64,000 nt of DNA from Nostoc sp. C052 (GCF_013393905.1 NZ_CP040272.1:496001-560000), one strand, 5' to 3'. Numbered from the stretch's first letter, positions 16,473-24,523 are shown. Program-made: numbers and translations. The notes: generated by a model not told the origin, from the letters alone.

Positions 16473-17316
16473 ATCGCCTTGCCCATGCTTGTAAGAAATT
16501 AATTGCCAATAGTAGTACCAACGAAATTGATAGTAGAACTATGCCAATTACTGTTGCACCAGAATAGTCATACTGCTCTAATCGTTGGAAAATCAGTACA
16601 GGTGCGATTAAATCTTGGAAGGGCGTATTGGAAGAGATAATTACAGTCGAACCATACTCTCCAACTGCACGGGAGAAACCCAAGGCAACACCAGTCAAAA
16701 TTGTGGGAAATAAAGGTGGCAAAATCACTTTCCAGAATGTCTGCCATTGAGAAGCACCTAGACACCAGGAGGCTTCTTCAATTTCATGTTCCATTTCCTG
16801 AAGTACGGGTTGTACAGTTCTCACGATAAAAGGTAGTGAGATAAAGATCATTGCTACTGCTACTCCCGTGCGAGTAAAGGAAACCTTAATTCCTAGTGGT
16901 GCTAGTAGCGAACCAATCCAACCGTTATCGCTGTAAACTGTTGCCAAGGTTAGCCCAGCTACCGAAGTTGGTAGTGCAAAGGGTAAATCTACTGTGGCGT
17001 CAATCAAGCGCTTCAAGGGAAAGTCGTAGCGGACTAGAACCCAAGCAATCAGAGTTCCAAATACGCCATTGAGTAAGGCAGCAAATATTGCTGTAAAAAA
17101 AGTTACGTTGTAGGTTGCTAATGCGATATCACTGGTGGCGATCGCCCAAAATCTTGCCGGAGTTTCCGTACTTGCTTTCAGGAACATAGCAGCTATGGGG
17201 ATCAGCAACATAACTGCTAGGTATACAATGGTGATTACCCAAGTCCAAGAAACTCGCTCCAATCTCTTCAAAAACGGTGTTTTGCGTTCAACTTCTACAG
17301 AAGGAGATACAGTCAC
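16459..17316 (-). CDS. cysT: Sulfate ABC transporter permease CysT
   Basis: About 285 residues from a GTG at 17316, with six membrane spans and the EAA loop EEASWCLGASQWQTFWKVIL (residues ~185-205). GGAG stands 9 bases before this GTG; the longer frame starts with TTG at 17337. The GGAG-to-GTG segment is part of a repeat found again at the anti-sigma gene (53449-53492). CysT forms the membrane channel with CysW. The gene lies 150 bases downstream of sbpA and is probably in the same operon. Confidence 0.9.
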   Translation of the reverse strand: MTVSPSVEVERKTPFLKRLERVSWTWVITIVYLAVMLLIPIAAMFLKASTETPARFWAIATSDIALATYNVTFFTAIFAALLNGVFGTLIAWVLVRYDFPLKRLIDATVDLPFALPTSVAGLTLATVYSDNGWIGSLLAPLGIKVSFTRTGVAVAMIFISLPFIVRTVQPVLQEMEHEIEEASWCLGASQWQTFWKVILPPLFPTILTGVALGFSRAVGEYGSTVIISSNTPFQDLIAPVLIFQRLEQYDYSGATVIGIVLLSISLVLLLAINFLQAWARRYDTR

Positions 17317-17352
17317 GTAGCTTCGCTCCAAATTCAAACTTCAAAATTCAAA
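17311..17352. repeat. Repeat carrying a GGAG...GTG translation start, copy 1
   Basis: On the minus strand, AAATTTGGAGCGAAGCTACG runs directly into GTGACT. The copy at 53449-53492 differs at only a few positions. Upstream lie AAAATTC-type short tandem repeats. In both places the repeat abuts an unrelated gene's start codon. Confidence 0.6.
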
Positions 17353-17493
17353 AAAAGTTTTTTGTCAGTATTCGTAATTCGTAATTATTACCGCACAACA
17401 GTTCGCGCAGCGTTTCGTAAGCAAGTAGTTGCTCTGTCCTTCAATTACGAATTACGAATTATTCAATTACGAATTACGAATGATTTTGACTAA

Positions 17494-18645
17494 TTACTTT
17501 TTCTTGGCTTGAATCTGGTCAAAAATAGCTCCATCTGCGAAGAACTTCTTATTGATTCCATCCCAACCGCCGAAGTCTGCAACTGTACCCAAAGTTTTCA
17601 CCTTCGGAAATTTGTCTGCAACTTCCTTACTTAGAGTCAAAGTCTCATCCACTGGTCGGAATCCCAACTTTGCAAACTCTTGTTGAGCCTCTGGAGTATA
17701 TAGATATTTGACAAAACCTTCGGCAACTTCACGCGTACCATGCTTATCAACATTTTTGTCTACCACTGCGATGGGATTATCGATAGAGATATTGACATCA
17801 GGGATAATCGCAGTCAATTTTTCACCCTTTTGTTCTGCCAAGATAATCTCATTTTCATAGTTAATCAGGGCATCACCTTGACCCTGCTTGAAAAAGGCAT
17901 CAGTAGCTTCACGAGCATCTTTAGTTAGCAATGGTACGTTTTTGTACACTTTGGTAACAAACTCAGTCGCTTTCGCATCATCTCCACCAGTTTTAATCAC
18001 TGAATTCCAAAGAGCTAAGAAATTCCAGCGAGCAACCCCTGATGTTTTCGGATCGGCGGTAATTAGTTTTATGCCGTCTTTAGATAAATCTTGCCAGGTC
18101 TTGATGTTTTTAGGATTTCCTGGACGGGTGACTAATGCTGCTACCGATTTGGAGACAATACCATTGTTGGGAACTTCTTTCTCCCATCCTGGTTGAATCA
18201 ATCCAGCTTTCTCAATCTTTGAGGTGTCTCCAGCTAGAGCCAAGTGAACAACATCTGCTTCTAAACCATCAATCACAGCGCGAGTTTGGGAACCAGAACC
18301 GCCATAGCTTTGCTTGAAGACAACAGTTTGATTATGATCTTTCTTCCACTGTTCTACAAACTTCGGAATAATTGCTTCGTGAGCTGCTTTGGTGACAGCA
18401 AAGGAAACTAGAGTTAATTCAACATTATCTTTGTTTGCAGCCACAGGGGTAGCATTAGCATTAGGAGTTTCAGAGGAAGAAGTATTCCCAGTTCCTCCTC
18501 CAGAGCAGGCAGCAAGGGCCACACTCAATACAGTACCTACCAAAAAGAGTGATACAAAGCCTTTGAGCGAATTTAGTCTGAAGCGATAGGTTCTATGTTC
18601 AACCATCGCTTGTAATTTTTTCACTGAGCGTTGCCATAAACTCAT
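17494..18645 (-). CDS. sbpA: Sulfate-binding lipoprotein (ABC transporter substrate-binding protein)
   Basis: 383 residues. The signal peptide ends in a lipobox (SVALAAC, Cys about 47), so the mature protein should be lipid-anchored. The sulfate-binding fold is evident: LVSFAVTKAAHEAIIPKF, SYGGSGSQTRAVIDGL, and TADPKTSGVARWNFLALW. GGAGG lies 7 bases before the ATG. It heads the operon sbpA-cysT-cysW-NIL. A strong paralogue without a lipobox lies divergently at 19444. Sulfate versus thiosulfate preference is not resolved. Confidence 0.92.
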   Translation of the reverse strand: MSLWQRSVKKLQAMVEHRTYRFRLNSLKGFVSLFLVGTVLSVALAACSGGGTGNTSSSETPNANATPVAANKDNVELTLVSFAVTKAAHEAIIPKFVEQWKKDHNQTVVFKQSYGGSGSQTRAVIDGLEADVVHLALAGDTSKIEKAGLIQPGWEKEVPNNGIVSKSVAALVTRPGNPKNIKTWQDLSKDGIKLITADPKTSGVARWNFLALWNSVIKTGGDDAKATEFVTKVYKNVPLLTKDAREATDAFFKQGQGDALINYENEIILAEQKGEKLTAIIPDVNISIDNPIAVVDKNVDKHGTREVAEGFVKYLYTPEAQQEFAKLGFRPVDETLTLSKEVADKFPKVKTLGTVADFGGWDGINKKFFADGAIFDQIQAKKK

Positions 18646-18750
18646 TCCATTTCCTCCACGAAATCTACAGATAATTGATGGGAATACAGCTATATACTGT
18701 TTATAATACTGGATGATTCCATGTATCTAGTTGTAAACACCAAAAAACCC

Positions 18751-18774
18751 CATATTCTTTACCAAGAATATGGA
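18751..18774 (-). terminator. Hairpin followed by U-run, oriented toward sbpA
   Basis: A 10-bp perfect stem (CCATATTCTT / AAGAATATGG) with a 4-base loop. Read on the minus strand it is followed by GGTTTTTTGG. It sits 105 bases upstream of the sbpA ATG, so it could insulate sbpA or act as an attenuator in a longer leader. Confidence 0.5.
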
Positions 18775-19131
18775 GATCCTACCAGTTTTATGAACAATTA
18801 AAAATGCTTTCAATTTCAACTATCAAATTGCGTAGGTGCAGCCCGCCGTCGGCATCGCAATCATCTTTCTGGTATATCAAGCAACTTGCTATGGAATTAG
18901 GTATTGGGCATCAGAGTCTCCAGAGCATAGGGCTACAGTATGAACAGCTAAATTCTTATGGGGACTGAGTTTCTGCAACTTATCCTCTAATCCTCTGTTC
19001 CCTAGTCCTTAACTTCTAATGCTCTTTCATGACTCTGAAAAAATCAAATATTTATAGGTCTGCTTAAACCTTCAATTTGTTATTGCTAATAGACATTTCC
19101 AGAAATTAAATATGCGTTATGGAGAACTCTT

Positions 19132-19236
19132 GTAGAGACGCAAAATTAAACTGGCCTTCTCTACGTTCGCGCAGCAAGATCCCCGTAGGGGTACGCCCCG
19201 TTAAGCTAACGTCCTGCTGCGCTAACATGTCTCTAC
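19132..19236. repeat. ~105-bp intergenic repeat with GTAGAGAC/GTCTCTAC ends
   Basis: Inverted ends GTAGAGAC and GTCTCTAC. The interior has nested GC-rich hairpins around CCCCGTAGGGGTACGCCCCG. The same GATCCC-GTAGGGGTACG core occurs at about 49048. No coding content. Confidence 0.55.
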
Positions 19237-19378
19237 TAAAGACTTCGGCTTTTACTGAATATTCGCGTCATATATTTTACGTATTTTTGCTGCGAGTTTT
19301 CCTATAAAAAAATCAAAATTTTTAGTATAAAAAATAGTTGAATTTTCATAATTAATCTGATAATCTCTTTCTCAAGAG

Positions 19379-19412
19379 AAACAACGGTAATTCGGTCAAA
19401 TTACCGTTGTTT
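19379..19412. promoter_or_regulatory. Perfect palindrome with 14-bp arms (9-8-9 element, copy F)
   Basis: AAACAACGGTAATT, CGGTCA, AATTACCGTTGTTT. The inner 26 bases fit the regional consensus (ACGGTAAT, 8 bases, ATTACCGT). It lies 31 bases before the second sbp ATG. It could be a dyad operator or a leader stem-loop; it has no following U-run, so it is not a good terminator. Confidence 0.6.
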
Positions 19413-19443
19413 AGAGCAAGCAACTACACAATATCCAGCTTCC

Positions 19444-20583
19444 ATGACACATCTGCAATTCAAAAAGTTACAAATTTTAGGCATAGTCAACCAACTATTT
19501 TCCCAGAAAAAACCTGGCTCAACTCAAACTTCAGCGCTATTGTTAGCAACTGGCTTAAGTTTCAGCGTCTTTATTCCTGTTTATGGTGCGGGTACTACTT
19601 CTGGGAGTCTTTCTGTTAATCAAAAGTCTCAATTGATTAGTCAAGGCGGTAAAAAAGTTGAAATAACTCTGGTTTCTTACGCAGTCACCAAAGCTGCTTA
19701 CGAGAGAATCATTCCGCAATTTGTCGCGAAATGGAAACGCGAAAAAGGTCAAGATGTAGTAGTTAGAGAAAGCTATGGTGGTTCTGGCTCTCAAACCCGT
19801 GCAGTCATTGACGGATTAGATGCGGATATTGTCGCTTTGGCGCTAGCTTTAGATACCAAAAAAATTGAAAAAGCCGGACTGATTCAACCAGGTTGGGAAA
19901 AGGAAGCTCCGAATAACTCAATTGTTACCCACTCCGTAGTTGCTCTCGAAACTCGTGAAGGTAATCCGAAAAACATTAAGAACTGGAGTGATTTAAGCAA
20001 ACCAGGGGTGAAGGTGATTACAGCCAACCCCAAGACTTCAGGAGGTGCAAGGTGGAACTTCCTGGCTTTATGGGGCGCGATCGTCAAAAATGGTGGAAGT
20101 GAAGCCCAAGCGCTTAACTATGTTACCCAAGTCTTTCGGAATGTCCCTGTGTTACCTAAAGATGCGCGGGAATCCAGCGATGTATTTTACAAGAAAGGTC
20201 AAGGGGATGTTCTGCTTAACTACGAAAACGAGATTATCTTAGCAGCACAACAAGGAAAAACTTCACCTTCTTATGTGGTTCCCCAGGTGAACATTTCTAT
20301 AGATGGGCCAGTAGCAGTTGTGGATAAAAATGTTGATAAGCACCGCACCAGAGAGGTTTCGGAAGCTTTTGTCAAGTTTCTTTTTAGTTCAGAAGCTCAA
20401 CGTGAGTTTGCCAAAGTTGGTTTTCGACCTGTTAATTCTGCTGTAACAAAAGAAGTACAGAATAAATTTCCTAAGATTTCTAAGCTTTATAACGTTCAGA
20501 GTTTAGGAGGCTGGGATACGATTCAGAAGAAGTTTTTCGAGGACGGCGCAATCTTCGACAAAATACAAAGTGGGCAACGCTAA
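19444..20583 (+). CDS. Sulfate-binding periplasmic protein, second copy
   Basis: 379 residues, strongly similar to the product of 17494-18645 (shared SYGGSGSQTRAVIDGLDADI, KTSGGARWNFLALWG, GQGDVLLNYENEIILA). The signal peptide ends at an Ala-x-Ala-like VYGAG site with no lipobox Cys, so this copy should be soluble in the periplasm. It is divergent from the sbpA operon and has its own upstream palindrome. Two paralogues may be expressed under different sulfur conditions, sharing the CysT/CysW channel. A perfect ribosome binding site is not seen. Confidence 0.9.
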   Translation: MTHLQFKKLQILGIVNQLFSQKKPGSTQTSALLLATGLSFSVFIPVYGAGTTSGSLSVNQKSQLISQGGKKVEITLVSYAVTKAAYERIIPQFVAKWKREKGQDVVVRESYGGSGSQTRAVIDGLDADIVALALALDTKKIEKAGLIQPGWEKEAPNNSIVTHSVVALETREGNPKNIKNWSDLSKPGVKVITANPKTSGGARWNFLALWGAIVKNGGSEAQALNYVTQVFRNVPVLPKDARESSDVFYKKGQGDVLLNYENEIILAAQQGKTSPSYVVPQVNISIDGPVAVVDKNVDKHRTREVSEAFVKFLFSSEAQREFAKVGFRPVNSAVTKEVQNKFPKISKLYNVQSLGGWDTIQKKFFEDGAIFDKIQSGQR

Positions 20584-20705
20584 CATCGCCTTTGTGATCT
20601 AAATTTTTATTCAACAGCTGTTCATAAGTGCAATTTTTATGAACAGCCTGTTAAGTATTTAAGTAAGTAGGTGCTAATATTTCCAGCTATGTTGAGGAAT
20701 TTTAA

Positions 20706-20841
20706 TGTAGTGGCGTGGCAAGGCTAAAATGTTGCAATAAATTTTCTTGTAGGGTGGACATCTTGTCCGCCCCGGACGGGCGAGACGCCCATCCCACAAG
20801 AGTTAGGTAATGCACTATTTTAGTCTTGCCATGCCACTACA
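20706..20841. mobile_element. 136-bp MITE with 25-bp terminal inverted repeats
   Basis: The ends TGTAGTGGCGTGGCAAGGCT(AAAAT) and the inverted right end match at 23 of 25 positions. The interior is a GTGGACATCTTGTCC-type hairpin repeat. A solo left end lies at 22027. No transposase in the window; target-site duplication is not clear. Confidence 0.7.
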
Positions 20842-20889
20842 GCTAATTTATATTTCTTCATATACAGTGAATTGTTCTCACCGACTTAC

Positions 20890-21663
20890 TTAGATTTTTG
20901 GTGAATATACAGCAAAATCAAATAACGTCTTGAGTGCAAGAGCAATTACTGTGGTGAGAAATATACGCCGTAACCAGAGGTTGCTAAGTCTGAGGGCAAC
21001 CCGCGATCCAACAATTCCACCAATGAACATAGTAATACTCAGAATAATACCTAGTTTGTAATCAACTATTCCCTGTGTAAAGAAAATAATAGTGGCAATC
21101 AGCGAAGAAAAAATATTGATAAACTTTGTGTTTGCGATCGCCTGTACAAATGTCATTCGAAATAGGCTGACATAAGCTGCTGTGAGCATAGTGACATAGC
21201 CACCACTAAAGAAACCACCATAAACACCAAGCACAAAAGTTGCCACATATCCACCAATTTCTTCTATTGGTGATGGTTTCCCTATTCTTGAAACAATTCC
21301 AGCTTTCCGATTGGTGATTGAAAACACGGCAACCACAATCATCAAAATCGAGATGACTAGAGGCATCGATTTTGAAGGTACAACTAAAACAAGTAATGCA
21401 CCAATAATTGAGCCTAAAAGCGTTAGGGCAATCATGATTGGCAAGCGACTGCGGTCAATTGCTTTTTTACCAATAAAAGGCAATGTGCCGCCAACACTCA
21501 TAAAGGTTAATGCCAACATATTAGTGGCAAGAGCAATACGCGGTTCAATACTCAATTGCAACATTACAGGAACGGTAATTAAAGAGGTGCTTCCTGTAAT
21601 AACACTTATGACACTTGTGAGAAAGAAAATTGCAATGAGGAGCAGTAATTGGATAGCATTCAT
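20890..21663 (-). CDS. TauE/SafE (TSUP) family membrane permease, second copy
   Basis: 257 residues, about eight membrane spans, with TSUP-like repeats (SVITGSTSLITVPVML near residue 20 and FVLGVYGGFFSGGYVTMLT near residue 140). It is only distantly similar to the copy at 7509; lengths and loops differ. It flanks the sulfur cluster on the other side. Substrate is unknown; sulfite or organosulfonate export is plausible by family and place. Confidence 0.8.
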   Translation of the reverse strand: MNAIQLLLLIAIFFLTSVISVITGSTSLITVPVMLQLSIEPRIALATNMLALTFMSVGGTLPFIGKKAIDRSRLPIMIALTLLGSIIGALLVLVVPSKSMPLVISILMIVVAVFSITNRKAGIVSRIGKPSPIEEIGGYVATFVLGVYGGFFSGGYVTMLTAAYVSLFRMTFVQAIANTKFINIFSSLIATIIFFTQGIVDYKLGIILSITMFIGGIVGSRVALRLSNLWLRRIFLTTVIALALKTLFDFAVYSPKI

Positions 21664-21918
21664 CAGAAAATTTTATTTTATGTTGTTAGTAATACATTTT
21701 CTACAATGATGTTTGCAGTAAACAGAAATATCTGAAGCTATTGTTTAACATGAGTTTCAGCGTTTTCTTGACTATCTTAATATAGATGTATTTAAGTGTA
21801 AAGACATAAATTTTATACCAATAAAATCAGTATTTTATATAAGTTTGTAACAACTAAGTTGGGCAAAAATTATATAAATTGGTAAGTTACAAAAGTAATG
21901 TACATCTGTAACAAAAAA

Positions 21919-21947
21919 ATCCCCGACTTCTTCAAGAATTCGGGGAT
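21919..21947. repeat. Stem-loop ATCCCCGA/TCGGGGAT
   Basis: An 8-bp stem plus an inner TTCT/AGAA stem, preceded by AAAAAAA. On the minus strand the A-run becomes a U-run after the stem, so it could terminate leftward transcription, but no leftward gene ends here. Likely a dispersed repeat. Confidence 0.45.
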
Positions 21948-22026
21948 CTGAGCCTCTCAGTAAAAAGCAAATTAAATAAGAATCCTATGCAGCAATTCTA
22001 TTTAATTTCTGAACAAAATTAAGTAA

Positions 22027-22060
22027 TGTAGTGGCGTGGCAAGGCTAAAATGTTGCAAAA
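22027..22060. mobile_element. Solo left end of the 20706 MITE
   Basis: TGTAGTGGCGTGGCAAGGCT and the following bases AAAATGTTGCAA match the left end of the 20706 element exactly before diverging. No matching right end was found before recR. Confidence 0.6.
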
Positions 22061-22222
22061 AAATTGTTGGTTGGATTTCACCTTCTCATCCAGTTCCCAG
22101 CTTAATACTACTCTTTATTATTAACCCTGCTTTCTTTTTGATATTTATTAGTTATTATGTAGTACTATATCTACTTTTTGCTGATCTGTAACAGTTAGGG
22201 TGCGGAAGGTGGGTCAGAAAGT

Positions 22223-22780
22223 TCATTCTAATTCCCGGCGTCCTTCCAACGCCCTTGCCAAAGTGACTTCATCTGCATACTCCAAATCGCCACCGACAGG
22301 CAAACCAAAAGCAATTCGCGTCACCTTAGTAAATGGTTTAAGTAGCTGACCGATATACAGTGTTGTTGTCTCACCTTCTACACTCGGACTAATTGCGAGA
22401 ATTACTTCTTGAGGTTTTTGCTGACTCACCCGGCGCTGTAAAGCTAGTATATTCAACTGATCTGGGCCAATTCCATCAATTGGCGAAATCACCCCACCTA
22501 AAACGTGGTACTTACCTTTGTATTCGCGGGTTTTTTCCAACGCAATCACATCGCGAGGATCTGCTACAACACAGATAGTATTATTGTCACGGTTGGCATT
22601 ACGGCAAATTTCACAAACAGGTTCGGCAGATAAGTGAAAACAAACAGAACACAAGCCGATCTGTTTTTTTGCCTCAATTAAAGCTTGTGCCAAAGCTTCT
22701 ACTTCTGCTTCTGGTCGCTTCAAAATATGCAAAGCCAGTCGTTGAGCGGATTTGGGGCCAACTCCCGGTAGGCGTTGCAA
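22223..22780 (-). CDS. recR: Recombination protein RecR, start codon unresolved
   Basis: The frame from TTG 22780 gives 185 residues. It contains the helix-hairpin-helix (LPGVGPKSAQRLALHIL), the four-Cys zinc motif (CSVCFHLSAEPVCEIC) and the Toprim domain (CVVADPRDVIALE, ILAISPSVEGETT). RecR loads RecA with RecO and RecF in gap repair. Similarity clearly continues upstream of 22780: VYARPLARLIEQ is encoded up to 22816. No ATG, GTG or TTG lies in frame between the TAA at 22841-22843 and the TTG at 22780. GGAG at 22828-22831 sits 8 bases before an ACG (22819), so initiation at ACG or a mutated start is possible. Confidence 0.85.
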   Translation of the reverse strand: MQRLPGVGPKSAQRLALHILKRPEAEVEALAQALIEAKKQIGLCSVCFHLSAEPVCEICRNANRDNNTICVVADPRDVIALEKTREYKGKYHVLGGVISPIDGIGPDQLNILALQRRVSQQKPQEVILAISPSVEGETTTLYIGQLLKPFTKVTRIAFGLPVGGDLEYADEVTLARALEGRRELE

Positions 22781-23108
22781 TTGTTCGATTAACCGTGCTA
22801 AAGGGCGTGCGTAAACCGTGGTCTTGTCTCCAGAATGTTTTTACCTTAACTATGATGACATTTTTACAGAATTTTGGATTGGTCATTTCACAATACCGTT
22901 CGGTTAAGGTTTTTTGATGAAAATTATAAATCTCAAAAACGCGATGAATCGGCGTCTCTTGCCTTAACCGAGCAGTATTGGGTCGTTTCATAGGTTTCAA
23001 TAATTAAAACAGCCCAATATTAGGTTCAAATAAAAAAGCGCCTCCCTGTTACTGGAGGACGCTTTTTTGAATGTTAGAGACGCTATCTATAGCGCCTCAA
23101 GATATGAC
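22781..23108. other. recR leader and psbA 3' region
   Basis: Contains the RecR N-terminal coding extension to 22816, a degenerate GCGAT-type palindrome near 22938, a TTAACCGAGCAGTATTGGG repeat (20 bases or fewer) near 22964, and the psbA terminator at 23032-23068. The 108-residue minus frame across it is a shadow. Confidence 0.55.
23032..23068 (-). terminator. psbA transcription terminator
   Basis: A GC-rich stem (AAAGCGTCCTCC / GGAGGCGCTTT with one bulge) flanked by A/T runs, located 41 bases after the psbA stop and read on the minus strand before TTTTTTATT. A good intrinsic terminator. Confidence 0.75.
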
Positions 23109-24191
23109 TTAACCGTTGATAGCAGGAGCGGTAAGAGCAACAGGAGCAACATCACCAGCAGCTAAATCTAGAGGGAAGTTGTGAGCGTTACGCTCGTGCA
23201 TTACTTCCATACCCAGGTTAGCGCGGTTGATTACATCTGCCCAAGTTGCAATCACACGACCTTCAGAGTCAATGATTGATTGGTTGAAGTTGAAACCGTT
23301 CAAGTTGAACGCCATTGTGCTGACACCCAAGGCGGTGAACCAGATGCCGATTACAGGCCATGCTGCGAGGAAGAAGTGCAGTGAACGGCTGTTGTTGAAT
23401 GAAGCGTATTGGAAGATTAGACGACCGAAGTAGCCGTGGGCTGCAACGATGTTGTAGGTTTCTTCTTCTTGACCGAATTTGTAACCGTAGTTTTGTGATT
23501 CAGTCTCGGTTGTTTCACGAACCAAGGAAGAAGTTACCAAAGAACCGTGCATTGCACTGAACAAACTTCCGCCGAATACACCAGCTACACCGAGTTGGTG
23601 GAAGGGGTGCATCAAGATGTTGTGTTCTGCTTGGAACACGATCATGAAGTTGAAGGTTCCAGAAATACCCAAGGGCATACCATCAGAGAATGAACCTTGT
23701 CCGATGGGGTATACCAAGAAGACTGCACTTGCTGCTGCTACTGGAGCAGAATATGCGATCGCAATCCAAGGACGCATACCTAAGCGGTAGGATAGTTCCC
23801 ATTCACGACCCATGTAGCAGAATATGCCGATCAGGAAGTGGAAGATTACCAATTGGTAAGGACCGCCGTTGTACAACCACTCATCTAGAGAAGCTGCTTC
23901 CCAGATTGGGTAGAAGTGCAAGCCGATGGCGTTGGAGGAAGGTACTACTGCACCAGAGATGATGTTGTTTCCGTAAATTAAGGAACCTGCTACTGGTTCG
24001 CGGATACCATCGATGTCTACTGGAGGTGCGGCGATGAAGGCGATTACGAAGCAAGCGGTTGCTGCTAGCAGGGTGGGGATCATGACTACGCCGAACCAAC
24101 CGATGTAAATCCGGTTATTGGTGCTGGTGATCCATTCGCAGAATCGATCCCATACGTTGGCGCTTTCGCGACGTTGTAAGGTTGTTGTCAT
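23109..24191 (-). CDS. psbA: Photosystem II D1 protein
   Basis: 360 residues, standard cyanobacterial D1 length, five transmembrane helices. Functional residues are in register: Tyr161, Asp170, Glu189, His198, His215, Ser264, His272, His332, Glu333, His337, Asp342, and Ala344 as the processing site before the 16-residue C-terminal extension. Residue 130 is Glu, the form associated with high-light D1 variants in cyanobacteria, rather than Gln. A probable promoter lies at 24249-24278 and a terminator follows the gene, so it is monocistronic. Nostoc genomes normally hold several psbA copies; only one is in this window. Confidence 0.98.
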   Translation of the reverse strand: MTTTLQRRESANVWDRFCEWITSTNNRIYIGWFGVVMIPTLLAATACFVIAFIAAPPVDIDGIREPVAGSLIYGNNIISGAVVPSSNAIGLHFYPIWEAASLDEWLYNGGPYQLVIFHFLIGIFCYMGREWELSYRLGMRPWIAIAYSAPVAAASAVFLVYPIGQGSFSDGMPLGISGTFNFMIVFQAEHNILMHPFHQLGVAGVFGGSLFSAMHGSLVTSSLVRETTETESQNYGYKFGQEEETYNIVAAHGYFGRLIFQYASFNNSRSLHFFLAAWPVIGIWFTALGVSTMAFNLNGFNFNQSIIDSEGRVIATWADVINRANLGMEVMHERNAHNFPLDLAAGDVAPVALTAPAING

Positions 24192-24248
24192 TGTTTTATG
24201 ATTGCGGTTGTTTATGAATCAGGCGGTAAAGTCTTTGCCTGTGGAACT

Positions 24249-24278
24249 ACTTTACACTGCTTTACAATTTTTAATCAA
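24249..24278 (-). promoter_or_regulatory. Probable psbA promoter
   Basis: On the minus strand TTGATT and TAAAGT are separated by 18 bases, with the -10-like hexamer ending 58 bases before the ATG. This resembles sigma-70-type psbA promoters. No experimental evidence. Confidence 0.5.
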
Positions 24279-24405
24279 CTTTTGTTACTTCAGTAAACCT
24301 GATACAAGTTATTAGTTTTGCTTATTTAAAAGTAAATACTCGTTGTTTACTTACTTCTCTGGGAATAATAGCTTTGTATATTACCGCTATTCTGAAAAAA
24401 ATTAA

Positions 24406-24434
24406 CCCTCAGCTTACAACTGGGGGCTTTTTTT
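24406..24434 (+). terminator. Orphan intrinsic terminator 1 (possibly bidirectional)
   Basis: CCCTCAG, 7-base loop, CTGGGGG, C and a run of seven T. On the other strand it is followed by TTAATTTTTTTC, so it may work both ways. No plus-strand gene lies between psbA and this site. Confidence 0.55.
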
Positions 24435-24523
24435 GTTTGGCAAAATGGCATATCTCTAAATTAGAGGGTTGTTATTGTATTGGAGTAGGATACATTCCAT
24501 GCGAAAAGTACTGACTTGCATTA

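Larger units (their letters stand above)
18646..19443. other. Divergent region between the two sulfate-binding protein genes
   Basis: 800 bases. It contains a terminator-like hairpin at 18751-18774, a repeat element at 19132-19236, and a 14-bp-arm palindrome at 19379-19412 next to the second sbp gene. A 62-residue frame at 19119-19307 is explained by the repeat and was rejected. Confidence 0.6.
21664..22222. other. Intergenic region with hairpin and MITE end
   Basis: 560 bases. It contains a stem-loop (ATCCCCGA...TCGGGGAT) at 21919-21947 and a solo MITE end at 22027-22060. No gene was recognised. Confidence 0.55.

Noticed and set aside
19119..19307. 62-residue plus-strand ORF
   Set aside because: Explained by the GTAGAGAC...GTCTCTAC repeat at 19132-19236.
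22886..22902. ACCGTTCGGT similar to the TetR palindrome core, upstream of recR
   Set aside because: Only the 10-base core matches; the flanks differ and it sits in a repeat-like TTAAGG context. Probably chance.
22674..23000. 108-residue minus-strand frame across the recR leader
   Set aside because: It overlaps the RecR N-terminal codons in another frame and shows no family features; a shadow.
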